Origin: Microbacteriaceae bacterium PS02066
Lineage (GTDB): Bacteria; Actinomycetota; Actinomycetes; Actinomycetales; Microbacteriaceae
Length of the DNA: 64,000 nucleotides
Direction of reading: 5' to 3'
NCBI GenBank assembly: GCA_029959545.1
Contig: JASCPH010000010.1
Span: forward strand, 1-64,000
The translations under genes and the position numbers were made by a program. The notes under the pieces are model-generated. The model saw only the letters and a program-made list of their open reading frames with translations. It did not search any database and was not told the origin of the DNA. Positions 18,301 through 27,833 of this stretch are shown one piece after another. Every line of letters begins with the position of its first letter. Position 1 is the stretch's first letter.

Positions 18301-18999
18301 TCAGAGGACGGGGACGCGGGTGTTCTCGAACGTGTCGCCCACCAGCACCAGCTCGACGCCGGCCTGCTCGGTCACAACCCCGGCGGAGCCGATCAGCGCG
18401 CGCGGGGCCATGTCCATCGTGCAGGCACGATCCGCGGACGGCGTCTGGAAGGTCACGGTGATCTCCGCGTCCGCCGTCTTCTCGATCGTGTCCACGACGG
18501 GCGCACAGGAGGAGGAACCCCACGTCACGAGCGCGAATCCACCCGAGGTGAGCCATCCCGCGCTCGGCAGGAAGTCGGTCTGGGTGCCGGGCCCTGCGAG
18601 CCCCTCCGCCCCGGGCAGCTCGATACTGCCGGACGCGTTGCCGAACGTCACATCCACACGCGTCGCCTGCGCGGGATCGACGCCCTCAGGCACGCCCACG
18701 AGCGTGACGCGCTGAGCGATGTCGGCGGTGCAGGGTCGGTCGGCGTCGGTGGCGGGGTCGGCCAGCGTCACCGAGACGACGCCGTCGGTGAGAACGGCCT
18801 CCTCGGCGACCGGCACGCAGGTGGAGCTGCCCTCGGTCACGACCGCGATCATCCGGCCACCGTCGACCCACCCCGCATCCAGCTGCAGGTCGGCGACGGC
18901 CGACTCGCCGGGCGCGGGTTCGCCGACGCATCCGGTGAGCACGCCGGCGGCGATCAGCAACGAGCCGGTCACGGTGAGCAGGGTCGTGGTGCGGCGCAT
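18301..18999 (-). CDS. Lipoprotein of unknown function
   Basis: A 232-aa secreted lipoprotein: basic N-terminus, hydrophobic segment and lipobox LTGC with the modified Cys at about residue 24. The mature part seems to be two homologous halves of about 100 residues. Each has an LDAGWVDGG/LPSAGWLTSGG-like start, a STCVPV/SSCAPV cysteine motif and a late second cysteine (RPCTAD/RACTMD), so an internal duplication with one disulfide per repeat is likely. Ligand and function unknown. A GGGAGCC ribosome site precedes the ATG. Confidence 0.78.
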   Translation of the reverse strand: MRRTTTLLTVTGSLLIAAGVLTGCVGEPAPGESAVADLQLDAGWVDGGRMIAVVTEGSSTCVPVAEEAVLTDGVVSVTLADPATDADRPCTADIAQRVTLVGVPEGVDPAQATRVDVTFGNASGSIELPGAEGLAGPGTQTDFLPSAGWLTSGGFALVTWGSSSCAPVVDTIEKTADAEITVTFQTPSADRACTMDMAPRALIGSAGVVTEQAGVELVLVGDTFENTRVPVL

Positions 19000-19114
19000 G
19001 ACGGCTCCCTCGGAGATCTGCGGATGCGGCCGCGACGCGGCCTCCGGCTCTCATCCTGTCCGAGTGGTCTGCGCATCACCGGAAAGCCCGGTAACGGGCC
19101 GGTCACGATCGCCG

Positions 19115-20584
19115 CTACTGCAGGGCGGACGTCAACCGGGCGAGGTTGTCGAGCACTGTCGAGCGCAGGGGCTGGCGCAGCCACTCCTCGAGGGTGAGCT
19201 CGCGGCTGAGACTGCGGTAGTGGTCCTCGACCTGCCGCATCTCGTCCACGAACTCCTCGCCCCGCACGAGCATCGAGATCTCCAGGTTGAGACCGAACGA
19301 GCGCATGTCCATGTTGCTCGATCCGATGACCGCGACCTCGTCGTCGATCGTCATGGCCTTGGTGTGCAGGATGTAGGGCTTGCGGTACATCCAGATGCGC
19401 ACGCCCGCGCGCAGCAGCGCCTCGTAGTAGCTGCGCTGAGCGTGGTAGACAATCGCCTGGTCGCCCTCTTCGGAGACGAAGAGCTCGACCTCGACACCGC
19501 GGTGGCACGCGGTCGTGATGGCGATGAGGATGGACTCGTCCGGCACGAAGTACGGGCTGACGAGGATGATCCGCTCCTGCGCGGCGTACATGAGCCCGAG
19601 GAAGAGGCGCAGGTTGTTCTCGAACTCGAATCCCGGACCGCTCGGCACGATCTGACAATCGAGATCACCGGTGGCCTGGCGCAGGTCGAACACGTCGACC
19701 TCCTCCGTCAACAGTTCGTCGGTCTCGCTGTACCAGTCGGAGAGGAAGACGGCGTTGACACTGCCGACGACGGGCCCTTCGAGGCGAACCATGAGGTCGA
19801 CCCAGTGCAGACCGCGACGGATGTTCTTGCGCAGGTTGTACGTCGAATCGGTGACGTTCTGCGAACCCATGAACGAGATGTCGCCGTCGATGACGAGAAG
19901 CTTGCGGTGGTTGCGCAGGTCTGGGCGCTGATACTTGCCGCGCAGCGGTTGCACGGGCAGCATCAGGTGCCACTGAGCCCCCATCGCATCCAGGCGCTTC
20001 AGCGTGCGCCGGTAGAACGGTTTGCCCCGGTTGGCCCAGTGATCCAGCAGCACGCGTACGGTGACGCCCCGCCCGCGGACCTCCTCGAGCGCGCGGAAGA
20101 AGTTGTCGGTCGAGGCATCCGATTGGAGGATGTAGAACTCGACGTGCACGTAACGCCGGGCGCTGCGGATCGCGTCGGCCATCGCGTCGAGGCTCTCCTG
20201 GTAGTCGGCGATCAGGTGCGCCTCGTTGTCACCGGAGAGCGGCATGGCCCCGAGGTTGGTGTTCAGTCGCACGAGCGAGGTGAACCAGCCCGGCGCGCCG
20301 GGACGCAGCGTGCCGTGGTCGAGTCCCGCCGTGGCCTGCTGGATGTACTCGTTGATCGCGCGCTGCTTCCGCCGGCGCTTGCGCGGCAGCCGCGGCGTGC
20401 CGATCACCAGGAACAGCACGACCCCGATCACGGGGATGAAGTAGATCGCGAGCAACCAGGCCATCGCCGCCGTGGGGCGTCGATTACGGGGGACAATGAT
20501 GATCGCGGCGATGCGGATCACGACATCGAAGACGAAGACGGCGATCAGCCACCACGATCCGAGATCGATGTCGATGTTGATCAT
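19115..20584 (-). CDS. cls: Cardiolipin synthase-type phospholipase D protein
   Basis: Membrane phosphatidyltransferase that joins phosphatidylglycerol units into cardiolipin (489 aa, usual size). Two N-terminal membrane spans of the PLDN domain (about residues 10-30 and 38-60) precede two PLD active sites: HRKLLVIDGD with SQNV and HTKAMTIDDE with SSNMD, both full HxKxxxxD motifs. Stand-alone gene; a small membrane protein gene lies 67 bp upstream on the same strand. Confidence 0.92.
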   Translation of the reverse strand: MINIDIDLGSWWLIAVFVFDVVIRIAAIIIVPRNRRPTAAMAWLLAIYFIPVIGVVLFLVIGTPRLPRKRRRKQRAINEYIQQATAGLDHGTLRPGAPGWFTSLVRLNTNLGAMPLSGDNEAHLIADYQESLDAMADAIRSARRYVHVEFYILQSDASTDNFFRALEEVRGRGVTVRVLLDHWANRGKPFYRRTLKRLDAMGAQWHLMLPVQPLRGKYQRPDLRNHRKLLVIDGDISFMGSQNVTDSTYNLRKNIRRGLHWVDLMVRLEGPVVGSVNAVFLSDWYSETDELLTEEVDVFDLRQATGDLDCQIVPSGPGFEFENNLRLFLGLMYAAQERIILVSPYFVPDESILIAITTACHRGVEVELFVSEEGDQAIVYHAQRSYYEALLRAGVRIWMYRKPYILHTKAMTIDDEVAVIGSSNMDMRSFGLNLEISMLVRGEEFVDEMRQVEDHYRSLSRELTLEEWLRQPLRSTVLDNLARLTSALQ

Positions 20585-20651
20585 GCCGTCTCCCCCGCCC
20601 GCATCCTGCTCAGCGTACTGGCAGGACGCAGGATGGCCGCGTGGTGGACGC

Positions 20652-20834
20652 TCAGTGGTCGGAGGCGACCGGGGGCAGGCCGCGCTTGGCGCGTTCCTCG
20701 GCCTCGATCTCCGAGTACACGCGCCGCTCGGTGCGGTCCATGCGCAGAATCGAACGCACGATGAAGAAGAACGTCGCCGTCACGACGATGGTCGGCAGAA
20801 TCGACCACAGCGCCGCGACCCAGATGTTCTCCAC
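20652..20834 (-). CDS. Small single-span membrane protein
   Basis: A 60-aa protein with one N-terminal membrane span (residues 3-28) and a charged cytosolic tail (RTERRVYSEIEAEERAKRG), an arrangement shared with many small actinobacterial membrane proteins of unknown role. The start GTG 20834 is supported by a TACCAT box 6 nt upstream. No function can be assigned. Confidence 0.65.
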   Translation of the reverse strand: MENIWVAALWSILPTIVVTATFFFIVRSILRMDRTERRVYSEIEAEERAKRGLPPVASDH

Positions 20835-20840
20835 GCCTCC

Positions 20841-20846
20841 ATGGTA
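20841..20846 (-). promoter_or_regulatory. -10 box TACCAT, leaderless start
   Basis: Minus-strand TACCAT is 6 nt before GTG 20834 of the 60-aa membrane protein. Confidence 0.5.
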
Positions 20847-20933
20847 CGCGACGGCTTCTCCACACCGGCCAGGCCCCGGCGCGGCGGCCTGTGGGTTCGG
20901 CTCCCGCCTGCCACGAGCGCGCAGCCTCGACGC

Positions 20934-22028
20934 ATGACCACGATCATCAAGGCCCGGGATGCGGCCGACTTCCTCTCTCTCATTCCACGGCTGCTCGGCT
21001 ACGAGCCGCGACGCAGCATGGTGCTGATCCCCTTCAGCGCGGGGCGCACCGGCGGCGGACTGCGCGTCGATCTGCCGCCCGCGGCGGCCGACACGGATGC
21101 GGTGGCCTCGACCCTCATCGGCTTCGCCTGCCGAGTCGAGCACACCGACGCCTACGCCGTGCTCGTGTACGACGACGCCGATGCCGTGACGCATGCCGAG
21201 CTGATCGCGGCACTGGAGGTCAGGGCGCAGGCGTGCGGGCTGCGCCGCATCGACGCGCTGCACATCTCTTCGGGGCGCTGGCGCTCGTACCTCGATCCCG
21301 CTCTCGGCGGAGAGATCGCGGCGGATGCGGATGCGGGCGCGCACCGCCCCGCCGCCGACCAGGGCGCCGGAGCCTCGCTGCCGCACGTCGACCTCGCGCG
21401 GAGCGAGCGGGTCGGTCGGGCGCTGTCGGAATGCGCCCGCGCGCTGGAGTGGGTGCTGCACGGGTCGCGTCCGGCGGACGCCCGCATCCATCCCGGTGCT
21501 CTCGTCGCATCGCTCGCTCTCGAGGACCTGCCAGCGTTCTTCGAGACCTGGATCCAGCCAGGCGGCGCGACTGGCTCGGAGCACGCAGACGTGCAGGATC
21601 TCGCGCTGCTGATCTGGTGCCTCGCGCGTCCCGCGCTCCGCGACATTGCGCTGGCGACATGGGTGCGCGGCGTCGAAGGCGGGGACGCCGCCCTCACCGC
21701 CCAGCAGGAGTGGGAGGCCGGTGTCGCGTACCCGGACGAGCTGGGTGCGTGGATGATGGGCGAGGGTCCCCGCCCCGACGTCGATCGCCTCACGGGCGCC
21801 CTCGAGGTCTGCCGGCTCGCGGCCGCATCCGCTCCCGCCGCGTATCGACCGGGGGTCCTGGCGGCGAGCGCCTGGCTCTCCTGGGCTCTCGGGCGCTCCA
21901 CCCACGCCGCGCGCTACTGCGAACAGGCACTCGCGATCGACGCGGAGCACGGCCTGTCGCTCATCGTGCTGTCGATGGTCGACGCAGGCCATCTACCCGA
22001 TTGGGCGTTCCGGGCTCAGCCCGGCTGA
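20934..22028 (+). CDS. DUF4192 family protein
   Basis: An actinobacterial protein of unknown function (364 aa). The N-terminus (IKARDAADFLSLIPRLLGYEPRRSMVLIPF) is the recognisable beginning of DUF4192, and the tail contains TPR-like helices (AAYRPGVLAASAWLSWALGRS, CEQALAIDAEHGLSLIVLSM). A CAGCCT -10-like box is 6 nt before ATG 20934. It is convergent with lysS, the two stops being separated by one base. Confidence 0.82.
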   Translation: MTTIIKARDAADFLSLIPRLLGYEPRRSMVLIPFSAGRTGGGLRVDLPPAAADTDAVASTLIGFACRVEHTDAYAVLVYDDADAVTHAELIAALEVRAQACGLRRIDALHISSGRWRSYLDPALGGEIAADADAGAHRPAADQGAGASLPHVDLARSERVGRALSECARALEWVLHGSRPADARIHPGALVASLALEDLPAFFETWIQPGGATGSEHADVQDLALLIWCLARPALRDIALATWVRGVEGGDAALTAQQEWEAGVAYPDELGAWMMGEGPRPDVDRLTGALEVCRLAAASAPAAYRPGVLAASAWLSWALGRSTHAARYCEQALAIDAEHGLSLIVLSMVDAGHLPDWAFRAQPG

Positions 22029-22029
22029 C

Positions 22030-23592
22030 TCACTTGACGAGCGGGAAGAGGATGGTCTCGCGGATACCGAGGCCGGTCACGGCCATCAGCAGTCGGTCGA
22101 TGCCCATGCCCATGCCGCCCATGGGGGGCATGCCGTGCTCCATCGCCCGCAGGAACTCCTCGTCGATGCGCATGGCCTCATCGTCGCCGCGCGCGGCGAG
22201 CTTCGCCTGCTCAACGAAGCGCTCGCGCTGGATGACCGGGTCGATGAGCTCGGAGTACCCGGTGGCGAGCTCGAAGCCGCGCACGTAGAGGTCCCACTTC
22301 TCGACGACGCCCGGGATCGAGCGGTGCTCGCGCACGAGCGGACTGGTGTCGAGCGGGAAGTCCATGACGAACGTCGGGCGCACCAGGTGCGTCTTGACGA
22401 AGTGCTCCCACAGCTCTTCCACGTACTTGCCGTGGGTCGCGTGCGGCGGCTCATCGACGCCCGCGACCTCGGCGATGCGGGCAAGCTCGGCGACCGGCGT
22501 CTGCGGGGTGATGGGCTCGGCGTCGATCTCGGATGCGGCGAGCGCGTCGTTGAGCGAGTCGTACATCGAGATGCGGTCCCAATTGCCGCCGAGGTCGTAC
22601 TCGGTGCCGTCGGCCCACGTCACGACGTGACCGGCCTCGGGGCGTCCGGCGAGACGGTTCGTGGCCGCGGCGGCGTTCTGGATGAGCTCCTGGGTGAGGT
22701 CGGCGATGCCGTTGTAGTCGCTGTACGACTCATAGGCCTCGAGCATGGCGAACTCCGGGCTGTGGGTCGAGTCGGCGCCCTCGTTGCGGAAGTTGCGGTT
22801 GATCTCGAACACCCGGTCGAGCCCGCCGACGACGGCGCGCTTGAGGAACAGCTCGGGGGCGATGCGCAGGTACAGCTCGGTGTCGAAGGCGTTGGAGTGC
22901 GTGACGAACGGACGCGCCGACGCGCCACCGTGCTGCACCTGCAGCATCGGCGTCTCGACCTCGATGAAGTCGTGGCCGGCGAAGGTCTCGCGCAGGCTCG
23001 CGTTGACCGCGGCGCGAGTGCGCACGGTCGCGCGGGCCTGGTCGCGCACGATGAGATCGAGGAAGCGCGAGCGCACGCGCGTCTCCTCGTTCAGCTCGGA
23101 GTGGAGGTTCGGCAGCGGCAGCAGCGCCTTCGAGGCGATCTGCCAGTCCTCGACCATGATCGAGAGCTCACCGCGGCGGCTGGAGATGACCTGCCCGCGC
23201 ACGAACACGTGGTCGCCGAGGTCGACGAGCTCCTTCCAGCGCTGCAGCGACTCCTCGCCGACGGCAGCGAGCGACACCATGGCCTGGATGCGGCTGCCGT
23301 CGCCCGACTGCAACGACGCGAAGCAGAGCTTGCCGGTGTTGCGGCTGAAGACGACGCGGCCGGCGACGCCCGCGATGACGCCGGTCTCCTCACCCGCCTC
23401 CAGGCTCGCGAAACGCTCCCGCAGCGCGGGAATGGTGTCGGTGACGGCGACGGCGACGGGATAGGCGCCGCCCGCCGCATCCGTCCGCTCCGCGATGAGT
23501 CGCTCGCGCTTGGCCAGTCGCACCGCCTTCTGCTCGAAGACGTCCTCTTCGGGGGTCTCGGCGGGCGCGGCGTTCTCGGGCTGAGAGATCAT
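22030..23592 (-). CDS. lysS: Lysyl-tRNA synthetase, class II
   Basis: Charges tRNA-Lys (520 aa). The N-terminal OB-fold anticodon-binding domain spans about residues 75-190; the catalytic domain has motif 2 [20 protein letters not shown] and motif 3 [15 protein letters not shown]. An N-terminal extension of about 20 acidic residues is common in actinobacteria. ATG has a GGAG ribosome site, and a TAGACT -10 box is visible about 30 nt upstream, so it is also transcribed independently of the fol cluster. Confidence 0.97.
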   Translation of the reverse strand: MISQPENAAPAETPEEDVFEQKAVRLAKRERLIAERTDAAGGAYPVAVAVTDTIPALRERFASLEAGEETGVIAGVAGRVVFSRNTGKLCFASLQSGDGSRIQAMVSLAAVGEESLQRWKELVDLGDHVFVRGQVISSRRGELSIMVEDWQIASKALLPLPNLHSELNEETRVRSRFLDLIVRDQARATVRTRAAVNASLRETFAGHDFIEVETPMLQVQHGGASARPFVTHSNAFDTELYLRIAPELFLKRAVVGGLDRVFEINRNFRNEGADSTHSPEFAMLEAYESYSDYNGIADLTQELIQNAAAATNRLAGRPEAGHVVTWADGTEYDLGGNWDRISMYDSLNDALAASEIDAEPITPQTPVAELARIAEVAGVDEPPHATHGKYVEELWEHFVKTHLVRPTFVMDFPLDTSPLVREHRSIPGVVEKWDLYVRGFELATGYSELIDPVIQRERFVEQAKLAARGDDEAMRIDEEFLRAMEHGMPPMGGMGMGIDRLLMAVTGLGIRETILFPLVK

Positions 23593-23665
23593 CGTGGGGG
23601 CTCCTCGGAAGTCGCCGTCAAGTCTATCCGCGGCGCCCGGTGCGCCCGGTTGCCTCCGGAGGGGC

Positions 23666-24514
23666 TCAGCGAACGAAGATCTCGGCGTTGTCGACGAAAC
23701 GGTGACCGCCGACGGTCGCCGCGATCAAGGCCAGCGCGGGCCCCTGATGGCCCTCGTCGACGGGCAGGAACGTCGCCGGGTCGACGACGTTGAGGTACTC
23801 GAGCCGGATGCGGGACTCGCCCATGAGCGCGCTCTGCGCCGCCGCGATGCACGCGTCGACGTCGCGGTCGGCGTTGGATGCCGCGGCCTCGAGCGCCCGC
23901 GGCAGCAGCGCCGCCGCAGCGCGGTCGGCGGCGTCGAGGGTCGCGAGCCGCGTCGAGATCGGCACACCGTCGTCGCTGCGCACCGTCTCCGCCTCGACGA
24001 TCTCGACGTCGAAGAAGAGGTCGCGCACCATCCGGCGCACGAGGAACACGCGCTGGCGGTCCCGCTCGCCGTAGACGGCGACGTCGGGCCGCACGAGATT
24101 CAGCAGCTGCGCCTCGACCGTCAGGAGCCCATCGAAGTAGAACGGGCGCACCCGACCCTCGTAGCGCAGGCCCAGATCGCCCGCGCTCACCTTGGTCGTG
24201 GCCTTGCCCGCGGGCAGGAGCTCGTCCGCATCCGGAGCGAACACGAGGTCGACGCCGAGGCGTTCGAGCAGCGCGGCATCCGCGTCGGGGGTGCGCGGAT
24301 AGGCCTCGTACTCGGCGTGCGTGGCGAAGCGCAGGGGGTTCACGAAGGAGGAGACGACCACGATTCCGGCGCTCTCGCGTGCGGTGCGGATGAGGTCGGT
24401 GTGGCCGTCGTGCAGCGCACCGATCGTCGAGACGAGTGCGACACGCGTGCCCTGGGGAGCCGCGGCTCTGGCGTCTGCCAGTCGGGTGCGCAGCTCCGCG
24501 ATGGTGCGGATCAT
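23666..24514 (-). CDS. PanC-like (pantoate--beta-alanine ligase family) protein with altered active site
   Basis: A 282-aa member of the pantothenate synthetase family by fold, length and synteny. It keeps the nucleotide-binding HDGH (His35, His38) and NPLRF/AYPRT segments. However, residues that bind pantoate or ATP in characterised PanC are changed: the Gln of NPxQF is Arg62, the Lys and second Gln of the G-E-K-D-x-Q-Q motif are Arg151 and Arg155, the His of the RPxHF motif is Tyr126, and SSRN reads STRL (187-190). It may therefore act on another carboxylate or have lost ligase activity. It is translationally coupled (ATGA) to the DUF2520 gene, as panC is in mycobacteria, but no panD follows. 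Confidence 0.75.
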   Translation of the reverse strand: MIRTIAELRTRLADARAAAPQGTRVALVSTIGALHDGHTDLIRTARESAGIVVVSSFVNPLRFATHAEYEAYPRTPDADAALLERLGVDLVFAPDADELLPAGKATTKVSAGDLGLRYEGRVRPFYFDGLLTVEAQLLNLVRPDVAVYGERDRQRVFLVRRMVRDLFFDVEIVEAETVRSDDGVPISTRLATLDAADRAAAALLPRALEAAASNADRDVDACIAAAQSALMGESRIRLEYLNVVDPATFLPVDEGHQGPALALIAATVGGHRFVDNAEIFVR

Positions 24515-25218
24515 CCGTCGATCGTATCGCCCACGGGTCCGCGCGGATCCGCGCGTGTCAGGGCATGGTCGACCGTAGAGCGCACGAGGGCCGAGAGGTA
24601 CCCGCCCGGGTTCTCGACGCCGATGCCCGCGAGCAGCCCCGTCGCCTGCTGCACGATCACGCGGGAGAACTCCGTCGCGGTCGCGATCGCCTCCGCGTAG
24701 GCGGGGCGGTCGGCCTCGGCGATGACCACGGGCTCGCAGCCGATCTCGACGGCGAGCGCCTGCGCGATCGGCAGCACCGCGGCGGGCGCCGTGACGGCCG
24801 CGTAGGAGGCGGCGAGCTGGCGCAGGTCGATCGTGGTGCCCGTGAAGGTGATGGCCGGATGCACCGCCAGGCCGATCGCGCCGAGTCGCTGAGCGGGTGC
24901 CAGCACCTCGGTGCCGTACCCCGGGTCGGTGTGCAGCACGAGCTGCCCCGGCTGCCAGCCACCGAGATCGGCAAGACCTGCGACGAGGGAGGGGAGCTCG
25001 TCGTGCGGGACGGCGAGCACCACGAGCTCGCTGCGCCGAAGGATCTCGGCCGCATCCAGCACCGGCACTCCGGGCAGGATCGCCTCCACGCGGTCCTGAT
25101 CGCTGCCCGCGGTGATGCCGATGAGCGCATGCCCCGCCCCGCCGAGAGCGGCCGCCATGATGGGTCCCACCCGGCCCGCACCGATCACTCCGACGCCCAG
25201 ACGGCCGTCACGCCTCAT
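24511..25218 (-). CDS. DUF2520/Rossmann-fold oxidoreductase-like protein
   Basis: A 235-aa protein with an N-terminal NAD(P)-binding GVGVIGAGRVGP loop and a C-terminal helical domain (EADRPAYAEAIATATEFSRVI) typical of DUF2520 proteins, which resemble pyrroline-5-carboxylate and ketopantoate reductases. Substrate unknown; its fixed position next to panC suggests a role near pantothenate or a related acid. Start ATG 25218 has a GGAGGAG site and overlaps the stop of the PH-domain gene. Confidence 0.82.
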   Translation of the reverse strand: MRRDGRLGVGVIGAGRVGPIMAAALGGAGHALIGITAGSDQDRVEAILPGVPVLDAAEILRRSELVVLAVPHDELPSLVAGLADLGGWQPGQLVLHTDPGYGTEVLAPAQRLGAIGLAVHPAITFTGTTIDLRQLAASYAAVTAPAAVLPIAQALAVEIGCEPVVIAEADRPAYAEAIATATEFSRVIVQQATGLLAGIGVENPGGYLSALVRSTVDHALTRADPRGPVGDTIDG

Positions 25219-26813
25219 CCGTTCTCCTCCTCGTCTCGTTCCTCGCCGCGCGCGAGGGTCGTGGTGTCCTCGACGAACCACCGGTGCGATCTGTCACTAC
25301 GGGCCGCCGTCACCGCTCGGCGCGCCACGTCTTCGAACATCCCGCGCGCAGCCCCGACATCGATACCGCCGAGGCTCGTGTCCACCGCTCCGGCGACGGT
25401 GTGCGCACGGGCCGAGGCCACGCGAAACGCGCGGTCGATGGGCCCCTGCTGCAGCGCGATGGACTGCAGCCTGGCGAGCGGTACCACGACGAGCGAACGC
25501 CAGAATCTGCCGCGCCGCAGAAACAGCGCCTCATCCGTGAGCGCGAAGCCGTTGCGTCGCCATGACACGGGCCGCAGGATGCGGGCGCGGCGCGGCGTGG
25601 TCGTGAAGGCGGGGTCGCCGTCGGCGCCGAGCAGACCGCGGTCGAACAGGAGCGCGCGTTCGGCGTCGTCGAGCCAGGGCAGCAGCAACGCGACGACCCG
25701 CTCCGCATCCTCGCGGGTGCCGACCGGCAGCACGCGGGTGAACGCCTCCGCCGCCTCCTGGCCCGCGCGCGAGCCGGACAGACGGTTGACCGTGATCGTC
25801 CACCATCCCGCGGGGCGCCAGAGGATCGGCTGGTGCACCCGCACGGCGTGCACGCGGCCCGGAGGGAGGATCTCGGTGACGGTCGTGAGGATGCCGAACA
25901 CGATGCGCACGCCGTGGTCGGTCGGCGCGATCGCGTAGCGGAGGGCCCTCACCGTTCCCCGGCCCACGTAGGTCGCGAACCCGATCATCGTGGGGAGGAT
26001 GGCGAACACGAGCCATCCGGGCCCTGTCACCGCCCAGACGACGAGCGCGATCATGACCGCCAACACCACGACGGTCGAGTCGCGCAGGAGCATGGAGCCG
26101 ATGACCCGCCCTGCCGGGATGCGGACGACGGATGCGGGTTCCACCTCGGGCTCGTCGGTTCCCGCCACGAGCGAGTCCATCGCCTGCGAGGCGGTCTGCA
26201 CGGCCGCCGAGCGCCACGACGCCGCCGCGCCGGCACCGCTCGCACGGCTCTCGCCGAGCGTGCGGCCGGAGGCGAGACGCAGGATGTCGGCGCGCACCTG
26301 TTCCGCGTTCGAGGTCGAAAGGTACTCGAGGCGCACGTTCGCGTCGAGGCCTGCACCGACGACCTCGAGCTTGGCGAGACCGAGCAGGCGCGCCACGAGA
26401 GGACGCGTGAGGTTCACGCCCTGCACACGGTCGAGAGGTGCCCGACGATTGGTGCGGAAGACGACACCCGAGCGCACCTCGACATCGTCGCCCGTGATGC
26501 GGAAGGTGTGGAAGCGCCACGACATCCAGAACACGAGGATGAGGGCGACGACCACGAGCAGCACGACGCCCAGCGCGAGCGGCACCAGGTCGTGACCGAG
26601 CACGTAGTCCACCGGGTCGCCGGGAACGGGGCCCGAGAAGCCGGGCGCCAGCCAGGGGGCGAAGATCTCGATCAACCGGTCGCGCAGGTTGGCCACGACG
26701 AAACCGAGCACGACGACGAGGAACAGTCCGCCGCGAAGCAGGGGGGTCAGCGGGTGCAGCCGATGCCACTCGCCGTCGCTCAGCGCGGAACGACCCGCAT
26801 CCGGTTCGGTCAC
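25215..26813 (-). CDS. Bacterial PH-domain membrane protein, large (YdbT-like)
   Basis: A 532-aa membrane protein with bacterial pleckstrin-homology (DUF304) domains. Spans are visible near residues 28-47, 70-90 and paired near 225-265. The first PH domain carries FRITGDDVEVRSGVVFRTN and LDRVQGVNL, the last has FALTDEALFLRRGRFW and LARLQSIALQQGPIDRAF. YdbS/YdbT pairs are linked to membrane stress or resistance in Bacillus. GTG 26813 gives a GTGA overlap with the smaller PH gene; the pair is one translational unit. Confidence 0.85.
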   Translation of the reverse strand: MTEPDAGRSALSDGEWHRLHPLTPLLRGGLFLVVVLGFVVANLRDRLIEIFAPWLAPGFSGPVPGDPVDYVLGHDLVPLALGVVLLVVVALILVFWMSWRFHTFRITGDDVEVRSGVVFRTNRRAPLDRVQGVNLTRPLVARLLGLAKLEVVGAGLDANVRLEYLSTSNAEQVRADILRLASGRTLGESRASGAGAAASWRSAAVQTASQAMDSLVAGTDEPEVEPASVVRIPAGRVIGSMLLRDSTVVVLAVMIALVVWAVTGPGWLVFAILPTMIGFATYVGRGTVRALRYAIAPTDHGVRIVFGILTTVTEILPPGRVHAVRVHQPILWRPAGWWTITVNRLSGSRAGQEAAEAFTRVLPVGTREDAERVVALLLPWLDDAERALLFDRGLLGADGDPAFTTTPRRARILRPVSWRRNGFALTDEALFLRRGRFWRSLVVVPLARLQSIALQQGPIDRAFRVASARAHTVAGAVDTSLGGIDVGAARGMFEDVARRAVTAARSDRSHRWFVEDTTTLARGEERDEEENG

Positions 26814-27394
26814 AGTCCCGTCCGCCGGGATTCCGCGACCGCGATGAGCACGTCGCGCAGCTTCTCGGCGGCGTCCTGGGTGAGCCCCGGGATCACGACG
26901 GCGGATGCGGCGGCCGCGGTCACGAGCTTGAGCTGCGCGATGCCGAATGCCCGGTCGAGCGGGCCGTGCGTGATGTCCACGAGCTGCATACGGCCGTAGG
27001 GGACGGCGACGACGCGCTGGAAGAGGATGCCGCGGCGCAGCACGAGGTCGTTCTCGCGCAGCCGGTAGCCGAACGAGCGGATCTGACGCGGGGTCAGGAT
27101 GAGGGTGATGGCCAGCACGACCAGCAGCACGCCCGCGGGGATCCACACCCAGCCGGTGCCGGTGACCGCCGCGATGACGGGCGCCGCCACCGCCACGAGC
27201 ACGAACGCCGCCGTGAGCGAGATCAGCTGCACGGTGCGATACGCGCGGGCGAGCTGGTGCCAGGAGCCGTCGCGCACGAAGAGTCCCTCACGACGGGACT
27301 CGAGCAGCTCCTCGAAGGTCCCCGCATCCAGCACCGCCTCGTCAGAGGTGGGAGAGGGTGTCGCCTCCGGGGCTCCCGGCGTCGGGTTCGTCAT
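26810..27394 (-). CDS. Bacterial PH-domain membrane protein, small (YdbS-like)
   Basis: A 194-aa partner of the large PH-domain protein. The N-terminal 55 residues are Pro/Thr/acidic and cytosolic; two membrane spans lie near residues 58-100; the PH domain follows with YRLRENDLVLRRGILFQRVV and YGRMQLVDITHGPLDRAFG. Overlaps the DUF3180 gene by 53 nt in another frame and the large PH gene by 4 nt. Confidence 0.85.
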   Translation of the reverse strand: MTNPTPGAPEATPSPTSDEAVLDAGTFEELLESRREGLFVRDGSWHQLARAYRTVQLISLTAAFVLVAVAAPVIAAVTGTGWVWIPAGVLLVVLAITLILTPRQIRSFGYRLRENDLVLRRGILFQRVVAVPYGRMQLVDITHGPLDRAFGIAQLKLVTAAAASAVVIPGLTQDAAEKLRDVLIAVAESRRTGL

Positions 27395-27833
27395 CGTCGT
27401 CCTTCCGGATCGTGCACAGACTCTCGGCCACCAAAGCGGCCGCGACGAGGAAGACGCAGGCCACGATCGTCGCGATCAGGGTGCTGAACGAGCCTACCGA
27501 GGGGATCACGGGCCGCGTCAGCAGGAAGACGGAGAGCCCGATCGCGATGCCGCCCATGGCCGCCCCGACGATGCTCGCGGCTTTGGCGAGCATCGCGATG
27601 CGCACGGCGCGGAACGGATCGACCGGGCCGGCCGAGCGTCCGCGCGTCGCGCGCCGCACCCCGATGCCCAGCACCAACACGAGGGCGCCGAGCAGCGCCA
27701 ACAGGATCGGCAGCGTGAGAACGGGGGTGAACGTCGCCTGACCGGATGCGGTCAGCACCTGGTCGATGAGGAATCCGACGCCGGCGCCCAGCACGACGGC
27801 GATCGCGAGGGATGCGGGCGAGGTGCGCTTCAT
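27342..27833 (-). CDS. DUF3180 membrane protein
   Basis: A 163-aa four-span membrane protein of unknown function. Position between folK and the panC/DUF2520 genes is the standard actinobacterial location of DUF3180. Spans fall near residues 8-26, 37-60, 83-108 and 116-142. It overlaps folK by 4 nt upstream and the small PH gene by 53 nt downstream. Confidence 0.85.
   Translation of the reverse strand: MKRTSPASLAIAVVLGAGVGFLIDQVLTASGQATFTPVLTLPILLALLGALVLVLGIGVRRATRGRSAGPVDPFRAVRIAMLAKAASIVGAAMGGIAIGLSVFLLTRPVIPSVGSFSTLIATIVACVFLVAAALVAESLCTIRKDDDDEPDAGSPGGDTLSHL

Noticed and set aside
24515-24526. TACGAT box 6 nt before the panC-like start
   Set aside because: It lies inside the DUF2520 coding end and panC is translationally coupled, so the match may be coincidental; not listed as a promoter.
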